This document shows, piece after piece, positions 1-8,263 of a stretch of 46,321 bases of DNA. Below the pieces are notes generated by a model, which saw only the letters and a program-made list of their open reading frames with translations, had not been told where the DNA came from and made no database searches. This DNA comes from DASQWC01 sp035640475 (lineage in GTDB: Bacteria > Actinomycetota > JAICYB01). The position numbers and the translations under genes were made by a program. How positions within the stretch are numbered: the stretch's first letter is position 1; every line of letters begins with the position of its first letter. The DNA lies in assembly GCA_035640475.1 (NCBI GenBank), contig DASQWC010000021.1, forward strand, positions 1 through 46,321, written 5' to 3'.

Positions 1-1
1 C

Positions 2-934
2 ACACCGGGCGCGGTGACCGTTGCCGACGTCGCCGCGTTCCTCGACACAGAACCCCGCCGATTGGTGAAGTCGCTGATCTACAGGCTTGCCGACGGCGAC
101 CTCGTCGCCGCGCTCGTCCCCGGCGATCGTGAGCTCAACGAGGTGAAGCTGAGCAGGGCACTGGGAGCCCAGCCGAAGCTCTTGACCGGCGAGGAGTTCA
201 AGAGCCGCGGCATCGCAAAGGGCTATTCCGGTCCGGTCGGATTGGGCATCCGCATCCTCGCCGACCGCTCACTCGAGGGAGCACACAACCTCATCACCGG
301 CGCGAACGAAGCCGATCACCACCTCGTCGGGGTCGAGCCGGGACGAGACTTCACGCCGGACGAATGGGTCGATCTCGTCACCGCTCGTGCCGGGGATCTC
401 TGCGAGCGATGCGGCGGCAAGCTCGTCATCGAGCGCGGCATCGAGGTCGGTCACATCTTCCAGCTCGTGGGGGCCGAGTACCTCGACCGTCTCGGTGCGA
501 CGTTCACCGACGAAGACGGCACGGCCAAGCGATTCGTGATGGGTTGCTACGGGCTTGGAATCTCGCGTGCAGTCGCAGCGGTCGTCGAGCTCTACCACGA
601 CGAACGTGGGATCAAATGGCCGAAGGCGGTCGCGCCGTACCTAGTCGGCATCGTCTTGCTGTCCGACGACCCGAAGGCCGTCGCGGCCGCCGAAGAGCTC
701 GAATCCGGCCTCGAGGACGAAGCAATAACATGCGTGCTCGATGATCGCGCCGGGGTCTCGGCCGGGGCGAAGTTTGCCGACGCCGATCTCATCGGCTACC
801 CGCTGCAGGTCGTCGTCGGGAAGTCGTTCCTCACATCCGGACGGCTCGAAGTCAAGGTTCGAGCCACGGGCGAGAAGTCCGAGCTCGATGCCGGCGTCGA
901 CGCCGTTCGCGACGCTCTCGCGGGCTGCCCCTAG
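2..934 (+). CDS. proS: Prolyl-tRNA synthetase, C-terminal part (5' truncated by window edge)
   Basis: Charges tRNA-Pro with proline in the cytoplasm. The frame is open from the first bases, so the N-terminal catalytic half lies outside the window. The visible part begins inside the YbaK-like editing insertion (roughly the first 110 residues, including LVKSLIY and ELNEVKLSRALGA). It continues with the rest of the class II core, including CERCGGKL, EVGHIFQLG-type residues and motif 3 (FVMGCYGLGISR), and ends with the anticodon-binding domain starting near WPKAVAPYLVGIV. The editing insertion marks the long bacterial ProS type. The stop codon overlaps the 3' end of the convergent acetyltransferase gene by 4 bp. 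In many actinobacteria proS lies upstream of rimP-nusA, which fits this window. Identity is secure. Confidence 0.96.
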   Translation, partial: TPGAVTVADVAAFLDTEPRRLVKSLIYRLADGDLVAALVPGDRELNEVKLSRALGAQPKLLTGEEFKSRGIAKGYSGPVGLGIRILADRSLEGAHNLITGANEADHHLVGVEPGRDFTPDEWVDLVTARAGDLCERCGGKLVIERGIEVGHIFQLVGAEYLDRLGATFTDEDGTAKRFVMGCYGLGISRAVAAVVELYHDERGIKWPKAVAPYLVGIVLLSDDPKAVAAAEELESGLEDEAITCVLDDRAGVSAGAKFADADLIGYPLQVVVGKSFLTSGRLEVKVRATGEKSELDAGVDAVRDALAGCP

Positions 935-1536
935 TCGGCGCGGCTCTGTCCGGGCAGCCGTTGGATGATCGTCCCGGCAAATTGCGCCGCGACCTTGAGG
1001 CCCTTGAAGAGGGCGGGTTGATCCAGCGGGGCCATCACCCGGACGACTCCGCCCTGCGCGGCCGTGAACTCGAGCCCGTTGCGCTCGAGCAGGTCGAGCA
1101 TCCGCTGGTTCTCGGCGAGCACCTCCGCAGTGAACGCATCAAGACCGGCGCCGCGTCCCACTTCCCGCATGCGTTCGAGCAATGCGCTCCCGAGGCCGAC
1201 GCCTTGGTAGTCGTCGCGCACGACGATTGCGGCCTCAGCCACGCCGGGTTCGTTCACGTCGAAGCGGCCCACGCCGACGAGCCGCTTTCTGCGCTCCTCT
1301 TTGATTTCAGCGACGATGGCGAATCGCTTGGCGAAATCGACGCTGGCGAGATAGGTGGCCTCGGCCTTCGTGAGGCGCGGCTTCGGTCCGAAGAACCTGA
1401 AGTATTGCGAGTCGAACGAAAGGCTGTTGTGCAGGTCGATGAGGCGATCGCCGTCCTTCGCGTCGATGGGACGCAGGAGCACGGCGCGACCGTCGCGCAA
1501 CGTAACCGATTCTCGAATGAACTGGAACGGATGCAT
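931..1536 (-). CDS. GNAT family N-acetyltransferase
   Basis: Predicted to transfer an acetyl group from acetyl-CoA to an unknown amine. The GNAT fold is shown by the beta4-alpha3 signature VRDDYQGVGLGSALLERM (residues about 107-124), where Q-G-V-G-L-G forms the pyrophosphate-binding loop, followed by the AENQRMLDLLERNGLEF segment typical of the C-terminal half. The N-terminal part (LRDGRAVLLRPIDAKDGDRL, then RFFGPKPRLT) resembles the acetyltransferase domain of Pat-type protein lysine acetyltransferases, but no cyclic-nucleotide or ADP-forming domain is attached. I chose the ATG at 1536; an upstream in-frame TTG at 1590 would add 18 residues but lacks a ribosome binding site. Divergent from the proline-rich gene. 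The substrate cannot be read from sequence. Confidence 0.85.
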   Translation of the reverse strand: MHPFQFIRESVTLRDGRAVLLRPIDAKDGDRLIDLHNSLSFDSQYFRFFGPKPRLTKAEATYLASVDFAKRFAIVAEIKEERRKRLVGVGRFDVNEPGVAEAAIVVRDDYQGVGLGSALLERMREVGRGAGLDAFTAEVLAENQRMLDLLERNGLEFTAAQGGVVRVMAPLDQPALFKGLKVAAQFAGTIIQRLPGQSRAD

Positions 1537-1594
1537 GCGGAGCTCATCGTACCGGCGAGATGTTTCGCAATCGGTCGCCGGGAAGCGCAATTGT

Positions 1595-1624
1595 TTGACA
1601 ACCGTCTGATGTGCATGGGGTAAT
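1595..1624 (+). promoter_or_regulatory. Candidate promoter of the proline-rich membrane protein gene
   Basis: A perfect -35 TTGACA lies at 1595-1600, and 18 bp downstream GGTAAT (1619-1624) could serve as the -10. The predicted transcription start falls at about 1631, next to the in-frame GTG at 1632, so the message may be leaderless. The -10 matches consensus at only 4 of 6 positions. Confidence 0.4.
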
Positions 1625-1631
1625 GCGCCGC

Positions 1632-2513
1632 GTGACGGACAGACCGGATCCAGGAAGCGAATCCCCGCAACCGGCGCCGCCGCCGGTCAGCCCGTCGGAG
1701 CCGGACGCGCCCGCTCCACCGGCACCGCCGATCCAGCCCGTCCAGCCCGAACCGACGCAGCCCGCGCCGCCCCAGCCGGCCCCGCCAGTCCAGCCGGCCC
1801 CGCCCGTCCAGCCGGCCCCACCCGTCCAGCCAACCTCGCCGGCCGAAGCAGTCCCGCCACCGCCACCGCAACAGCCCCCGGCTCCCGTCGAGACAGCCGC
1901 ACCTGTTCCTGAATCTCAACCGAAGCCGACACATCGACGCCGCTGGATGTGGATCTCGATCGCCGGCGTCGCGGTTCTGTATCTCGTTCTCGGCTTTGTG
2001 CTCCAGGGCGGCGGTGGAAAGGACGCGCGTCCCGAACAAACGCTTATTCCGGGCGGCATTCTCGAGCGGTACATCGGCGGTGGGGACAAGGAGACCATCA
2101 GCGGGCGTGATGGTTTTCGCCTCAGCTTTCCGGTCCAGCCCGATCGATCGGTAAGTGGCTCCGGATCGAATTCTGCCGTCGGTTACACGGCCTCAACAGA
2201 GCAGACACAGTTCTCAGTCGCGGTCAGTGCTTACAAGGGCAAGCAGGTCGAGGGCGAAGCCCTCCAAAGTGAGCTGCGAAACATCATGGGGCTCTTTGCG
2301 AGGCAAGCACGTGGGGAGTTGCTGAGCACGCGATTCGTGAATGTCGACGGCCTTACGGCCATCGAATTCGAAATCCGCTTGGAGGGCGGGTATTCGAACG
2401 GTCGCGCTCTGGTCAACGGCCGACGCTTCATCCTGTATCAGGTTGTGTCACCCAGCCGGCTGTCGCCTGCGTTTAGAACGTTCGTCAATTCGTTTGAATT
2501 GGTCGATTCTTAA
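1632..2513 (+). CDS. Proline-rich single-pass membrane protein, function unknown
   Basis: Topology is readable. A cytoplasmic N-terminal stretch of about 95 residues is almost entirely Pro/Ala/Gln/Val, followed by a basic patch (HRRRW), one transmembrane helix (WISIAGVAVLYLVLGFVL) and an external domain of about 170 residues. The external domain contains GRDGFRLSFPVQPDRSVSG, FSVAVSAYKG and a C-terminal FRTFVNSFELV, a pattern like the small extracytoplasmic domains of actinobacterial lipoproteins and anchored proteins with no known reaction. The start is uncertain: GTG 1611, ATG 1623 or GTG 1632. I prefer 1632 because it sits at the start predicted by the promoter; none has a good Shine-Dalgarno. 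I do not recognise a family. Confidence 0.7.
   Translation: MTDRPDPGSESPQPAPPPVSPSEPDAPAPPAPPIQPVQPEPTQPAPPQPAPPVQPAPPVQPAPPVQPTSPAEAVPPPPPQQPPAPVETAAPVPESQPKPTHRRRWMWISIAGVAVLYLVLGFVLQGGGGKDARPEQTLIPGGILERYIGGGDKETISGRDGFRLSFPVQPDRSVSGSGSNSAVGYTASTEQTQFSVAVSAYKGKQVEGEALQSELRNIMGLFARQARGELLSTRFVNVDGLTAIEFEIRLEGGYSNGRALVNGRRFILYQVVSPSRLSPAFRTFVNSFELVDS
1773..1826 (+). repeat. Three tandem 18-bp repeats coding QPAPPV
   Basis: Units at 1773-1790, 1791-1808 and 1809-1826 differ by only one or two bases and encode Gln-Pro-Ala-Pro-Pro-Val. A degenerate partial unit precedes them. This is a slippage-prone, length-variable part of the proline-rich N-terminus. Confidence 0.85.
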
Positions 2514-2531
2514 GCGACAAGTCTGCCGCGC

Positions 2532-3719
2532 GTGATCACGGCCGCGGATTTCGATCCGTTCTCGGTGAGCGTCATCACCGACCCCTACCCCTGGTACTCC
2601 GCCTTGCACGAGGGACCGCGCGTGCTGCGAGACGATCGCTGGGACATCTGGATCCTGTCTCGGCATGCCGACGTTCGCGAAGCCGTCCGCGATCACGCAC
2701 GATATTCATCCGCCGAAGGCGTGACGTACGTACGCGCGCCGCTTCCGATGATGCTGACGATGGATCCGCCGGACCACGAACGGCTCCGGCGCATCGTGGG
2801 GCGCGAATTCGCGCCTCGCGACATCGAGCGCTTCCGTCCGGCCGTCGAGCGGTTCGTCGACGATGGCCTCGAAGAGCTCGCAGGGAGCCGAGATCTTGTG
2901 GAGTCTCTGGCGGTTCCCGTGCCGATCCGAGTGATGGCCGAGATCCTCGGCGTCCCGGGCACGGACATCCCCGATCTGCGCCGAATGGCAGACGACTTGG
3001 TCAAGGGCTTTGCGCTCGCGCCGGCGGACTCGGCCGGAGGCGATGCCTCGGTCGCCACGTTCGATTTCGGGCGGATCACACAGGCCATCGTCGACATTCA
3101 TGGCTACTTCTCGACGATGATCGTCGAGCGCCGCGCTCATCCGGCCGACGACCTCGTCACGAAGCTGATCGAGCCGACGGGCGACGGAAGGCTGTCGGAC
3201 GACGAGCTGCTCTGGTTCTGCCTGTTGCTCCTCGTTGCGGGGATCGAGACTACGACGAATCTGATCGGCAACATGGTGATCGCTCTGTCCGATCATCCGG
3301 ACCAATGGCAAGTGATTCGGAAACGGCACGAGCTGATCCCGTCCGCGGTCAACGAGTCGCTCCGATTCGACCCCCCGATCCAGGGGTTCTTCCGGACGAC
3401 GGTCGCTGCGGTCTCGGTCGGTGACGTCGATATTCCGAAGGGCGCGCGCGTGCTGCTCTCGTTCGGGGCCGCGAACCGCGATCCGACCCACTACGACGAC
3501 TCCGATGCGTATCGCGTCGATCGCAATCCGACGGACCATCTGTCGTTCGGCTCCGGTATCCATCGCTGTCTGGGAGCCGGCCTCGCCGAGCTTGAAGGAA
3601 GGATCGTGCTCGAGAAGCTCGTCGAACGAGCACAAACGCTGGAGATCGGCGGGGAAGTCGTCCGAACGGCGAACCCGACACTGCGCGGGGCAGTGGTGCT
3701 TCCCGTTCGCCTCGGCTAA
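2532..3719 (+). CDS. Cytochrome P450
   Basis: Heme-thiolate monooxygenase of the soluble bacterial class, about 395 residues, the usual length. It would need separate ferredoxin and reductase partners, which are not in the window. Visible signatures: the I-helix oxygen-activation motif AGIETTTN, the K-helix ExxR in NESLRFDPP, and the heme-binding loop FGSGIHRCLGAGLAE with the axial Cys near residue 346. The N-terminus (DPFSVSVITDPYPWYSAL) and TMDPPDHERLRRIVGREFAPRDI are typical of actinobacterial CYPs that act on lipids, sterols or terpenes, but the substrate cannot be assigned. Starts at GTG without a clear ribosome binding site, 18 bp after the preceding gene. Its position beside beta-oxidation genes suggests, without proving, a lipid substrate. 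Confidence 0.95.
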   Translation: MITAADFDPFSVSVITDPYPWYSALHEGPRVLRDDRWDIWILSRHADVREAVRDHARYSSAEGVTYVRAPLPMMLTMDPPDHERLRRIVGREFAPRDIERFRPAVERFVDDGLEELAGSRDLVESLAVPVPIRVMAEILGVPGTDIPDLRRMADDLVKGFALAPADSAGGDASVATFDFGRITQAIVDIHGYFSTMIVERRAHPADDLVTKLIEPTGDGRLSDDELLWFCLLLLVAGIETTTNLIGNMVIALSDHPDQWQVIRKRHELIPSAVNESLRFDPPIQGFFRTTVAAVSVGDVDIPKGARVLLSFGAANRDPTHYDDSDAYRVDRNPTDHLSFGSGIHRCLGAGLAELEGRIVLEKLVERAQTLEIGGEVVRTANPTLRGAVVLPVRLG

Positions 3720-3730
3720 TCGTTACGCAG

Positions 3731-3802
3731 AGCCGCCGCGGGGACTTGAACCCCGGACCCCCTCCTTACCATGGAGGTGCTCTACCACTGAGCTACGGCG
3801 GC
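3731..3802 (-). tRNA. tRNA-Thr(GGT)
   Basis: The minus strand folds as a complete 72-nt cloverleaf: 7-bp acceptor (GCCGCCG with CGGCGGC), D stem GCTC/GAGC, anticodon stem CCTCC/GGAGG with loop ATGGTAA (anticodon GGT), a 5-nt variable loop, and T stem CGGGG/CCCCG with loop TTCAAGT. The discriminator is T. The 3' CCA is not encoded. It lies in the gap between the convergent P450 and acyl-CoA dehydrogenase genes. Confidence 0.96.
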
Positions 3803-3836
3803 GCCAAACCCCGCAAGGATATGCCGGGCTGACCGC

Positions 3837-5132
3837 CTAGGCGTTCGCGACCTCCATCTCCAGCAGGTGCGCGAGCTTCTTGCGCGCTTCCTCTTGGCGC
3901 GTCGGGATGTGCAGCCGCGGCCAGAGCCCCTCGTGCGGCTCGTAGTCCTTGAGCACCTGCTGCGCGACGGTGACCTTGTGCACCTCGCTCGGCCCGTCGG
4001 CGATCCCCATGGACGGCGCGCCCTGCCACATGCGCGCGAACGGCAACTCGTTGGAAACGCCGATGGCGCCGTGGATGTGCATGGCAGTGTGGATCGTCTT
4101 CATGAGGACTTCCGGAAGCCGCGCCTTTACGGCGGCGATGTCCTTCCGGACCTTCGTGTAGTCCTGGTACTTGTCGATCTTCCACGCCGACTGCAGCACG
4201 AGCAGACGGAACATTTGGACGTCCGTCCATGTGTCGGCGATCTGCTCCTGCACCATCTGCTTGTTCGCCAGGAGCTCACCTTTCGTATGCCGTGACAGGA
4301 CGCGCTCGCACATCGCGTCGAGGCACACCTTGAGCTGCGCCACGGAGCGCATCGCGTGGTGGATCCGTCCGCCGGACAGTCGCGTCTGCGCGATCGCGAA
4401 GGCTTTGCCCTCGGGGCCGAGCAAATGGTCGGCGGGAATCCGGACGTCCTCGTACTTGATCCACGCGTGGTTGCCGCGTCCGATCGGCTCGGTTCCCGTG
4501 CCGAAGTTGCGAACGATGTTGACGCCCGGCGTGTCCTTCGGGACGACGAACATCGACGTTCCGTCGTAGGGGCTCACGTCCGGATTCGTGATCGCCATGA
4601 CGATCAGGATCGTCGCGAATTGCCCGTTGGACGTGAACCACTTCTCGCCGTTGATCACCCACTCGTCGCCGACTCGCTCGGCGCGCGTCGTGAAGCTCGT
4701 CGGGTCCGAGCCGCCCTTCGGCTCGGTCATCGAGTACGCGGAGTAGATCTCGCCCGCGAGAAGCGGATCGAGCCAGCGCTTTTTCTGCTCGTCGGTGCCG
4801 TAGTGGGCGAGGATCTCCATGTTGCCGGTGTCGGGAGCTTGCGCTCCGAAGATCCCCGGGGCGGAAGCCGAGCGGCCGAGGATCTCGTTCATGAGCGCGA
4901 GCTTCACTTGGCCGTAGCCCTTGCCACCGAGGTCCGGACCGAGGTGACATGCCCACAAGTCTTTGTCCTTCACGATCTGCTTGAGCTCGTTGCGGCGCTT
5001 CATGAACACGTCCCAGCCGATATCACGCGCCGACATCAGCGCCTCGAGCGGCTCGATCTCATCGGCGACGAACTGGTCGATCCAGTCGAGCTTTTCCTGG
5101 AATTCAGGTTCGGTCTCGAAGTCCCACGACAC
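3837..5132 (-). CDS. Acyl-CoA dehydrogenase family protein (ACAD10/11-like)
   Basis: FAD enzyme predicted to oxidise an acyl-CoA to the 2-enoyl-CoA. Length 431 residues. Family marks in order: the N-terminal helical domain; GGKGYGQVKLALMNEILGRS; the flavin/substrate segment YSMTEPKGGSDPTSF followed by GEKWFTSNGQ; the middle beta domain ending GTGTEPIGRGNHAWI; and the C-terminal helices with GGRIHHAMRSVAQ and HIHGAIGVSNELPFARMW. The RIHHAMR motif and the DGPSEVH segment near the C-terminus resemble the ACAD10/11 branch rather than short-chain FadE. The start is GTG, supported by AGAGGAGG seven bases upstream. It is divergent from the SDR-MaoC-thiolase operon, which would provide the next beta-oxidation steps. 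Confidence 0.93.
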   Translation of the reverse strand: MSWDFETEPEFQEKLDWIDQFVADEIEPLEALMSARDIGWDVFMKRRNELKQIVKDKDLWACHLGPDLGGKGYGQVKLALMNEILGRSASAPGIFGAQAPDTGNMEILAHYGTDEQKKRWLDPLLAGEIYSAYSMTEPKGGSDPTSFTTRAERVGDEWVINGEKWFTSNGQFATILIVMAITNPDVSPYDGTSMFVVPKDTPGVNIVRNFGTGTEPIGRGNHAWIKYEDVRIPADHLLGPEGKAFAIAQTRLSGGRIHHAMRSVAQLKVCLDAMCERVLSRHTKGELLANKQMVQEQIADTWTDVQMFRLLVLQSAWKIDKYQDYTKVRKDIAAVKARLPEVLMKTIHTAMHIHGAIGVSNELPFARMWQGAPSMGIADGPSEVHKVTVAQQVLKDYEPHEGLWPRLHIPTRQEEARKKLAHLLEMEVANA

Positions 5133-5183
5133 GGACGGCCTCCTCTCTGAAGCAACCCCTCCGAAAGTCTAAAGCGACGGTGT

Positions 5184-5206
5184 ATGTGACACTCGTACCG
5201 TCACAT
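5184..5206. promoter_or_regulatory. Candidate operator: perfect 7-bp inverted repeat, 9-bp spacer
   Basis: ATGTGAC (5184-5190) and GTCACAT (5200-5206) form a perfect dyad in the 134-bp region between the divergent acyl-CoA dehydrogenase and SDR starts. Size and symmetry suit a TetR- or GntR-type regulator controlling both directions. No regulator gene is adjacent, so the binding protein is unknown. Confidence 0.5.
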
Positions 5207-5266
5207 TGACGCCGGGGGCCCCTCGAGATCAAGGTGGGCGCCGACGGCAATCGAGAAGGAGACGAC

Positions 5267-6175
5267 ATGGCCGACGTTCGATTCGACGATCGCGTAGCAG
5301 TCATTACAGGAGCCGGTGGGGGGCTCGGGAAGTCGCACGCACTTCTTCTTGCGTCGCGAGGCGCCGCGATCGTCGTCAACGACCTGGGCGGGAATCCGGA
5401 CGGCACGGGCTCCGGACACACGATGGCCGAGATCACCTGTAAGGAGATCGAGCAGGCCGGGGGCCGGGCCGTCCCGAACTACGACTCCGTTACGACGCCG
5501 GAAGGCGGTGAGGCGATCGTCAGGTCGGCGCTGGACAATTTCGGGCGCGTCGACATCGTGATCAACAACGCCGGTATTCTCCGCGACAAGTCCTTCGCCA
5601 ACCTCGATCCCGAGAACCTCGATGCGGTTCTGGACGTCCATCTGCGGGGCGCCTTCTTCGTCACACAGCCGGCCTTTCGCGCAATGAAGGAGCAGCAGTT
5701 CGGGCGGATCGTGCTCACCGCCTCCGCGGCGGGTGTGTTCGGGAATTTCGGGCAGACGAACTACGGCGCGGCGAAGATGGGGCTCGTCGGGCTGTCGAAC
5801 GTCCTCGCCGTCGAGGGCAAGAAGTACAACATCACGTCGAACGTCATCGCACCGATCGCCAAGACGCGCCTGACCGAGGACTTGCTCGGCCCGATGGGCG
5901 ACAAGCTCAAGCCCGAGCAGATCTCGGGCCTCGTCGCGTATCTCGTGTCCGAGGAGTGCACGCTCACCCACGAGCTGTTCTCCGTCGGCGGCGGCCGGAT
6001 CGCTCGTGTCTTCGTTGGTCTCGGCCCGGGCTGGTTCGGCGGCGCGGACTCCGTGCCGACGATCGAGGACGTCCGTGACAACCTCGAACAGATTCGAAGC
6101 ACCGACCCCTACACGATTCCCGGCAGCGCGCAGGACGAGCTCATGGCGCTCGGACCGCTGATGGCAGGCAGCTAG
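5267..6175 (+). CDS. SDR family oxidoreductase, 3-hydroxyacyl-CoA/17-beta-HSD4-like
   Basis: NAD(P)-dependent alcohol/ketone oxidoreductase, about 302 residues. Classical SDR signatures: cofactor loop TGAGGGLG (residues 14-21), NNAG (100-103), and the catalytic Ser153, Tyr166 and Lys170 in the YGAAK context. The stretch AIVVNDLGGNPDGTGSG and the overall length match the dehydrogenase domain of peroxisomal multifunctional enzyme type 2 (HSD17B4), which oxidises (3R)-3-hydroxyacyl-CoA. The gene directly downstream encodes the matching MaoC-type hydratase, supporting this. The ATG at 5267 was chosen because AGAAGGAG lies 5-12 bases upstream and the cofactor motif follows at once. Its stop codon overlaps the GTG of the next gene (TAGTG), indicating translational coupling. 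Confidence 0.93.
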   Translation: MADVRFDDRVAVITGAGGGLGKSHALLLASRGAAIVVNDLGGNPDGTGSGHTMAEITCKEIEQAGGRAVPNYDSVTTPEGGEAIVRSALDNFGRVDIVINNAGILRDKSFANLDPENLDAVLDVHLRGAFFVTQPAFRAMKEQQFGRIVLTASAAGVFGNFGQTNYGAAKMGLVGLSNVLAVEGKKYNITSNVIAPIAKTRLTEDLLGPMGDKLKPEQISGLVAYLVSEECTLTHELFSVGGGRIARVFVGLGPGWFGGADSVPTIEDVRDNLEQIRSTDPYTIPGSAQDELMALGPLMAGS

Positions 6176-7023
6176 TGCCGATCGACGTCGAAAAGGTTCT
6201 CAGCGCCGATCTTCTGACGGGTTCGACCAGCTGGGGGCCCGACGACATCATCCTGTACCACCTGGGAATCGGAGCGGGCGTTCCGCCGACAGATCCCGGC
6301 GAGCTCGAGTACTGCTACGAGCAGAACCTGAAGGTGCTGCCGACGTTCGGCGTCGTGACGGTCGTCGACGTGGTGTTCGGACTCATGACGATCCCCGGCA
6401 TGCAGTTCAACATCGCGAATCTCCTGCAGAGCGACCACGATCTGGAGATCCACCGGCCGATCCCGACTTCGGCGACCGTTACGAACACCGCGAGAGTCAC
6501 GGATGTCTTCGACCGGAAGTTGGGTGCGAGTGTCGTTTCGGAGACGACGAGCTCCAACGAGGACGGACCGCTGTTCACGAACCGGTTTTCCGCATACATC
6601 AAGGGAGAAGGCGGATTTGGAGGAGAGCGGGGGCCGAGGCCGGGCAACCTGCCGCCGGAACGGGAGCCGGACCACGTCGTCGAGTCGCCGACGCTTCCGC
6701 AGCAAACGCTCCTGTATCGGCTGTCCGGTGACAAGAATCCGATCCACGCCGATCCAAGCGTCGCTGCGATGGGCGGGTTTGACCGTCCGATCATGCACGG
6801 GCTGTGCTGGTTTGGAATGGCGTGCAAGGCCGTCGTCGATCGTGCGCTCGGTGGAGATACGACGAGCGTCATGAGATTCCAAGGTCGTTTCGGCGGCGTC
6901 ATGTATCCGGGCGAGACGCTCGTCACGTCGATGTGGCAGGACGACAAAAGGATCATCGTTCGCGCAGTAACCAAAGAGCGCGGCGCTCCCGTGCTCACGA
7001 ATGCGGCCGTCGAGACTCACTGA
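6175..7023 (+). CDS. MaoC-type 2-enoyl-CoA hydratase (hydratase 2)
   Basis: Predicted to hydrate trans-2-enoyl-CoA to (3R)-3-hydroxyacyl-CoA. The 282-residue length is a double hot-dog fold: a degenerate N-terminal half (YCYEQNLKVLPTFGVV) and a catalytic C-terminal half. The hydratase 2 signature is complete, with SGDKNPIHADP (Asp186 and His191 as the predicted catalytic pair) followed by GFDRPIMHGL. It is the hydratase counterpart of the upstream SDR, together equivalent to eukaryotic multifunctional enzyme 2 split into two genes. GTG start overlapping the SDR stop by one base. The thiolase follows after 9 bp, completing a hydratase-dehydrogenase-thiolase set. Chain length and whether the substrate is a fatty acid or a steroid side chain are not readable. 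Confidence 0.93.
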   Translation: MPIDVEKVLSADLLTGSTSWGPDDIILYHLGIGAGVPPTDPGELEYCYEQNLKVLPTFGVVTVVDVVFGLMTIPGMQFNIANLLQSDHDLEIHRPIPTSATVTNTARVTDVFDRKLGASVVSETTSSNEDGPLFTNRFSAYIKGEGGFGGERGPRPGNLPPEREPDHVVESPTLPQQTLLYRLSGDKNPIHADPSVAAMGGFDRPIMHGLCWFGMACKAVVDRALGGDTTSVMRFQGRFGGVMYPGETLVTSMWQDDKRIIVRAVTKERGAPVLTNAAVETH

Positions 7024-7032
7024 GGAGGAGTA

Positions 7033-8223
7033 ATGGGACGCCAAGTGTTCGTCGTCGGAGTCGGTATGACCAAGTTCGAGAAACCGCAGTCGAAGGACTG
7101 GGACTACCCGGACATGGCCAAGGAGTCGATCACACGCGCGCTCGAGGATGCGGATCTCTCCTACGACAAGATCGAGCAGGCGTGCGTGGGTTATGTCTAC
7201 GGCGAGTCCACGTGCGGGCAGCGGGCTGTCTATCAGTTCGGCCTGACCGGGATTCCCGTCTACAACGTCAATAACAACTGCTCGACGGGATCGACCGCGC
7301 TCTTCATGGCCCGGCAGCTCGTCGAGGGCGGCCTCGCCGACTGTGTGCTCGCCGTCGGCTTCGAGAAGATGCAGAAGGGCTCCCTCGGAGCAACATTCAG
7401 CGACCGCACGAACCCGATGGACAAGCACATCACCGCGATGATCGAGAAGCGCGAGTTCACCGGCGCACCGCCGGCTCCTTGGATGTTCGGCAACGCGGGG
7501 CGCGACCACATGGAGCGCTACGGGACGAAGGCTGAGCAATTCGCGTGGATCGGCTGGAAGAACCACAAGCACTCGGTGAACAATCCGTACGCGCAGTTCC
7601 AGAACGAGTACTCGCTGCAGGAGATCCTGGACGCGCCGATGATCTACGAGCCGCTCACCAAGCTCCAGTGCTCGCCGACGTCTGACGGCTCCGCCGCGGC
7701 GATCCTGTGCAGTGAGGAGTTCGTCCGCCAAAACGGCCTCGAAGGCAAGGCCGTGGAGATCGTCGCCCAAGCGATGGCGTCCGACACGCAGGCGACCTAC
7801 GACGGCGGCGACTCGATTCACCTGGTCGGCTACGACATGTCGAAGACGGCGGCCGACAAGGTCTATGCCAAGGCGGGCCTCGGCCCCCAGGACGTCGATG
7901 TCATCGAGCTCCACGACTGCTTCTCTGCCAACGAGCTCATCACCTACGAGGCGCTCGGACTGGCCGAGGAAGGAAAGGCCGCACAGCTCGTCGACGACGA
8001 GGCCACGACCTACGGAGGCGAGTGGGTCGTCAACCCATCCGGAGGACTGATCTCCAAGGGCCATCCTCTTGGTGCAACCGGCCTCGCGCAGTGCGCGGAG
8101 CTCAACTGGCAGGTGCGCGGCGAGGCCGACAAGCGCCAGGTCGACGGGGCGAAGATCGGCCTGCAGCACAACATCGGCCTCGGCGGCGCGTGCGTCGTCA
8201 CGATGTACCGCAAGGCCTCCTAG
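7033..8223 (+). CDS. SCP2-type thiolase (acetyl-CoA acetyltransferase family)
   Basis: Predicted to cleave 3-ketoacyl-CoA with CoA at the last step of beta-oxidation. Length 396 residues. The nucleophilic Cys83 lies in NNNCSTGSTAL. Downstream are VIELHDCFSANELITYEALG and NPSGGLISKGHPLGATG, carrying the family histidine, and the C-terminal NIGLGGACVVTMYR carries the second cysteine. The HDCF motif and the lack of an insertion place it with the SCP-x/SCP2 thiolases found in actinobacterial lipid and sterol degradation. A strong ribosome binding site GGAGGAG fills the 9-bp gap after the MaoC stop. Third gene of the operon. Related acyl-transfer functions without cleavage cannot be excluded. Confidence 0.94.
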   Translation: MGRQVFVVGVGMTKFEKPQSKDWDYPDMAKESITRALEDADLSYDKIEQACVGYVYGESTCGQRAVYQFGLTGIPVYNVNNNCSTGSTALFMARQLVEGGLADCVLAVGFEKMQKGSLGATFSDRTNPMDKHITAMIEKREFTGAPPAPWMFGNAGRDHMERYGTKAEQFAWIGWKNHKHSVNNPYAQFQNEYSLQEILDAPMIYEPLTKLQCSPTSDGSAAAILCSEEFVRQNGLEGKAVEIVAQAMASDTQATYDGGDSIHLVGYDMSKTAADKVYAKAGLGPQDVDVIELHDCFSANELITYEALGLAEEGKAAQLVDDEATTYGGEWVVNPSGGLISKGHPLGATGLAQCAELNWQVRGEADKRQVDGAKIGLQHNIGLGGACVVTMYRKAS

Positions 8224-8263
8224 CAGCTTCCGACCACCTCGGAGAGAAGGCCCACAGAGAACG

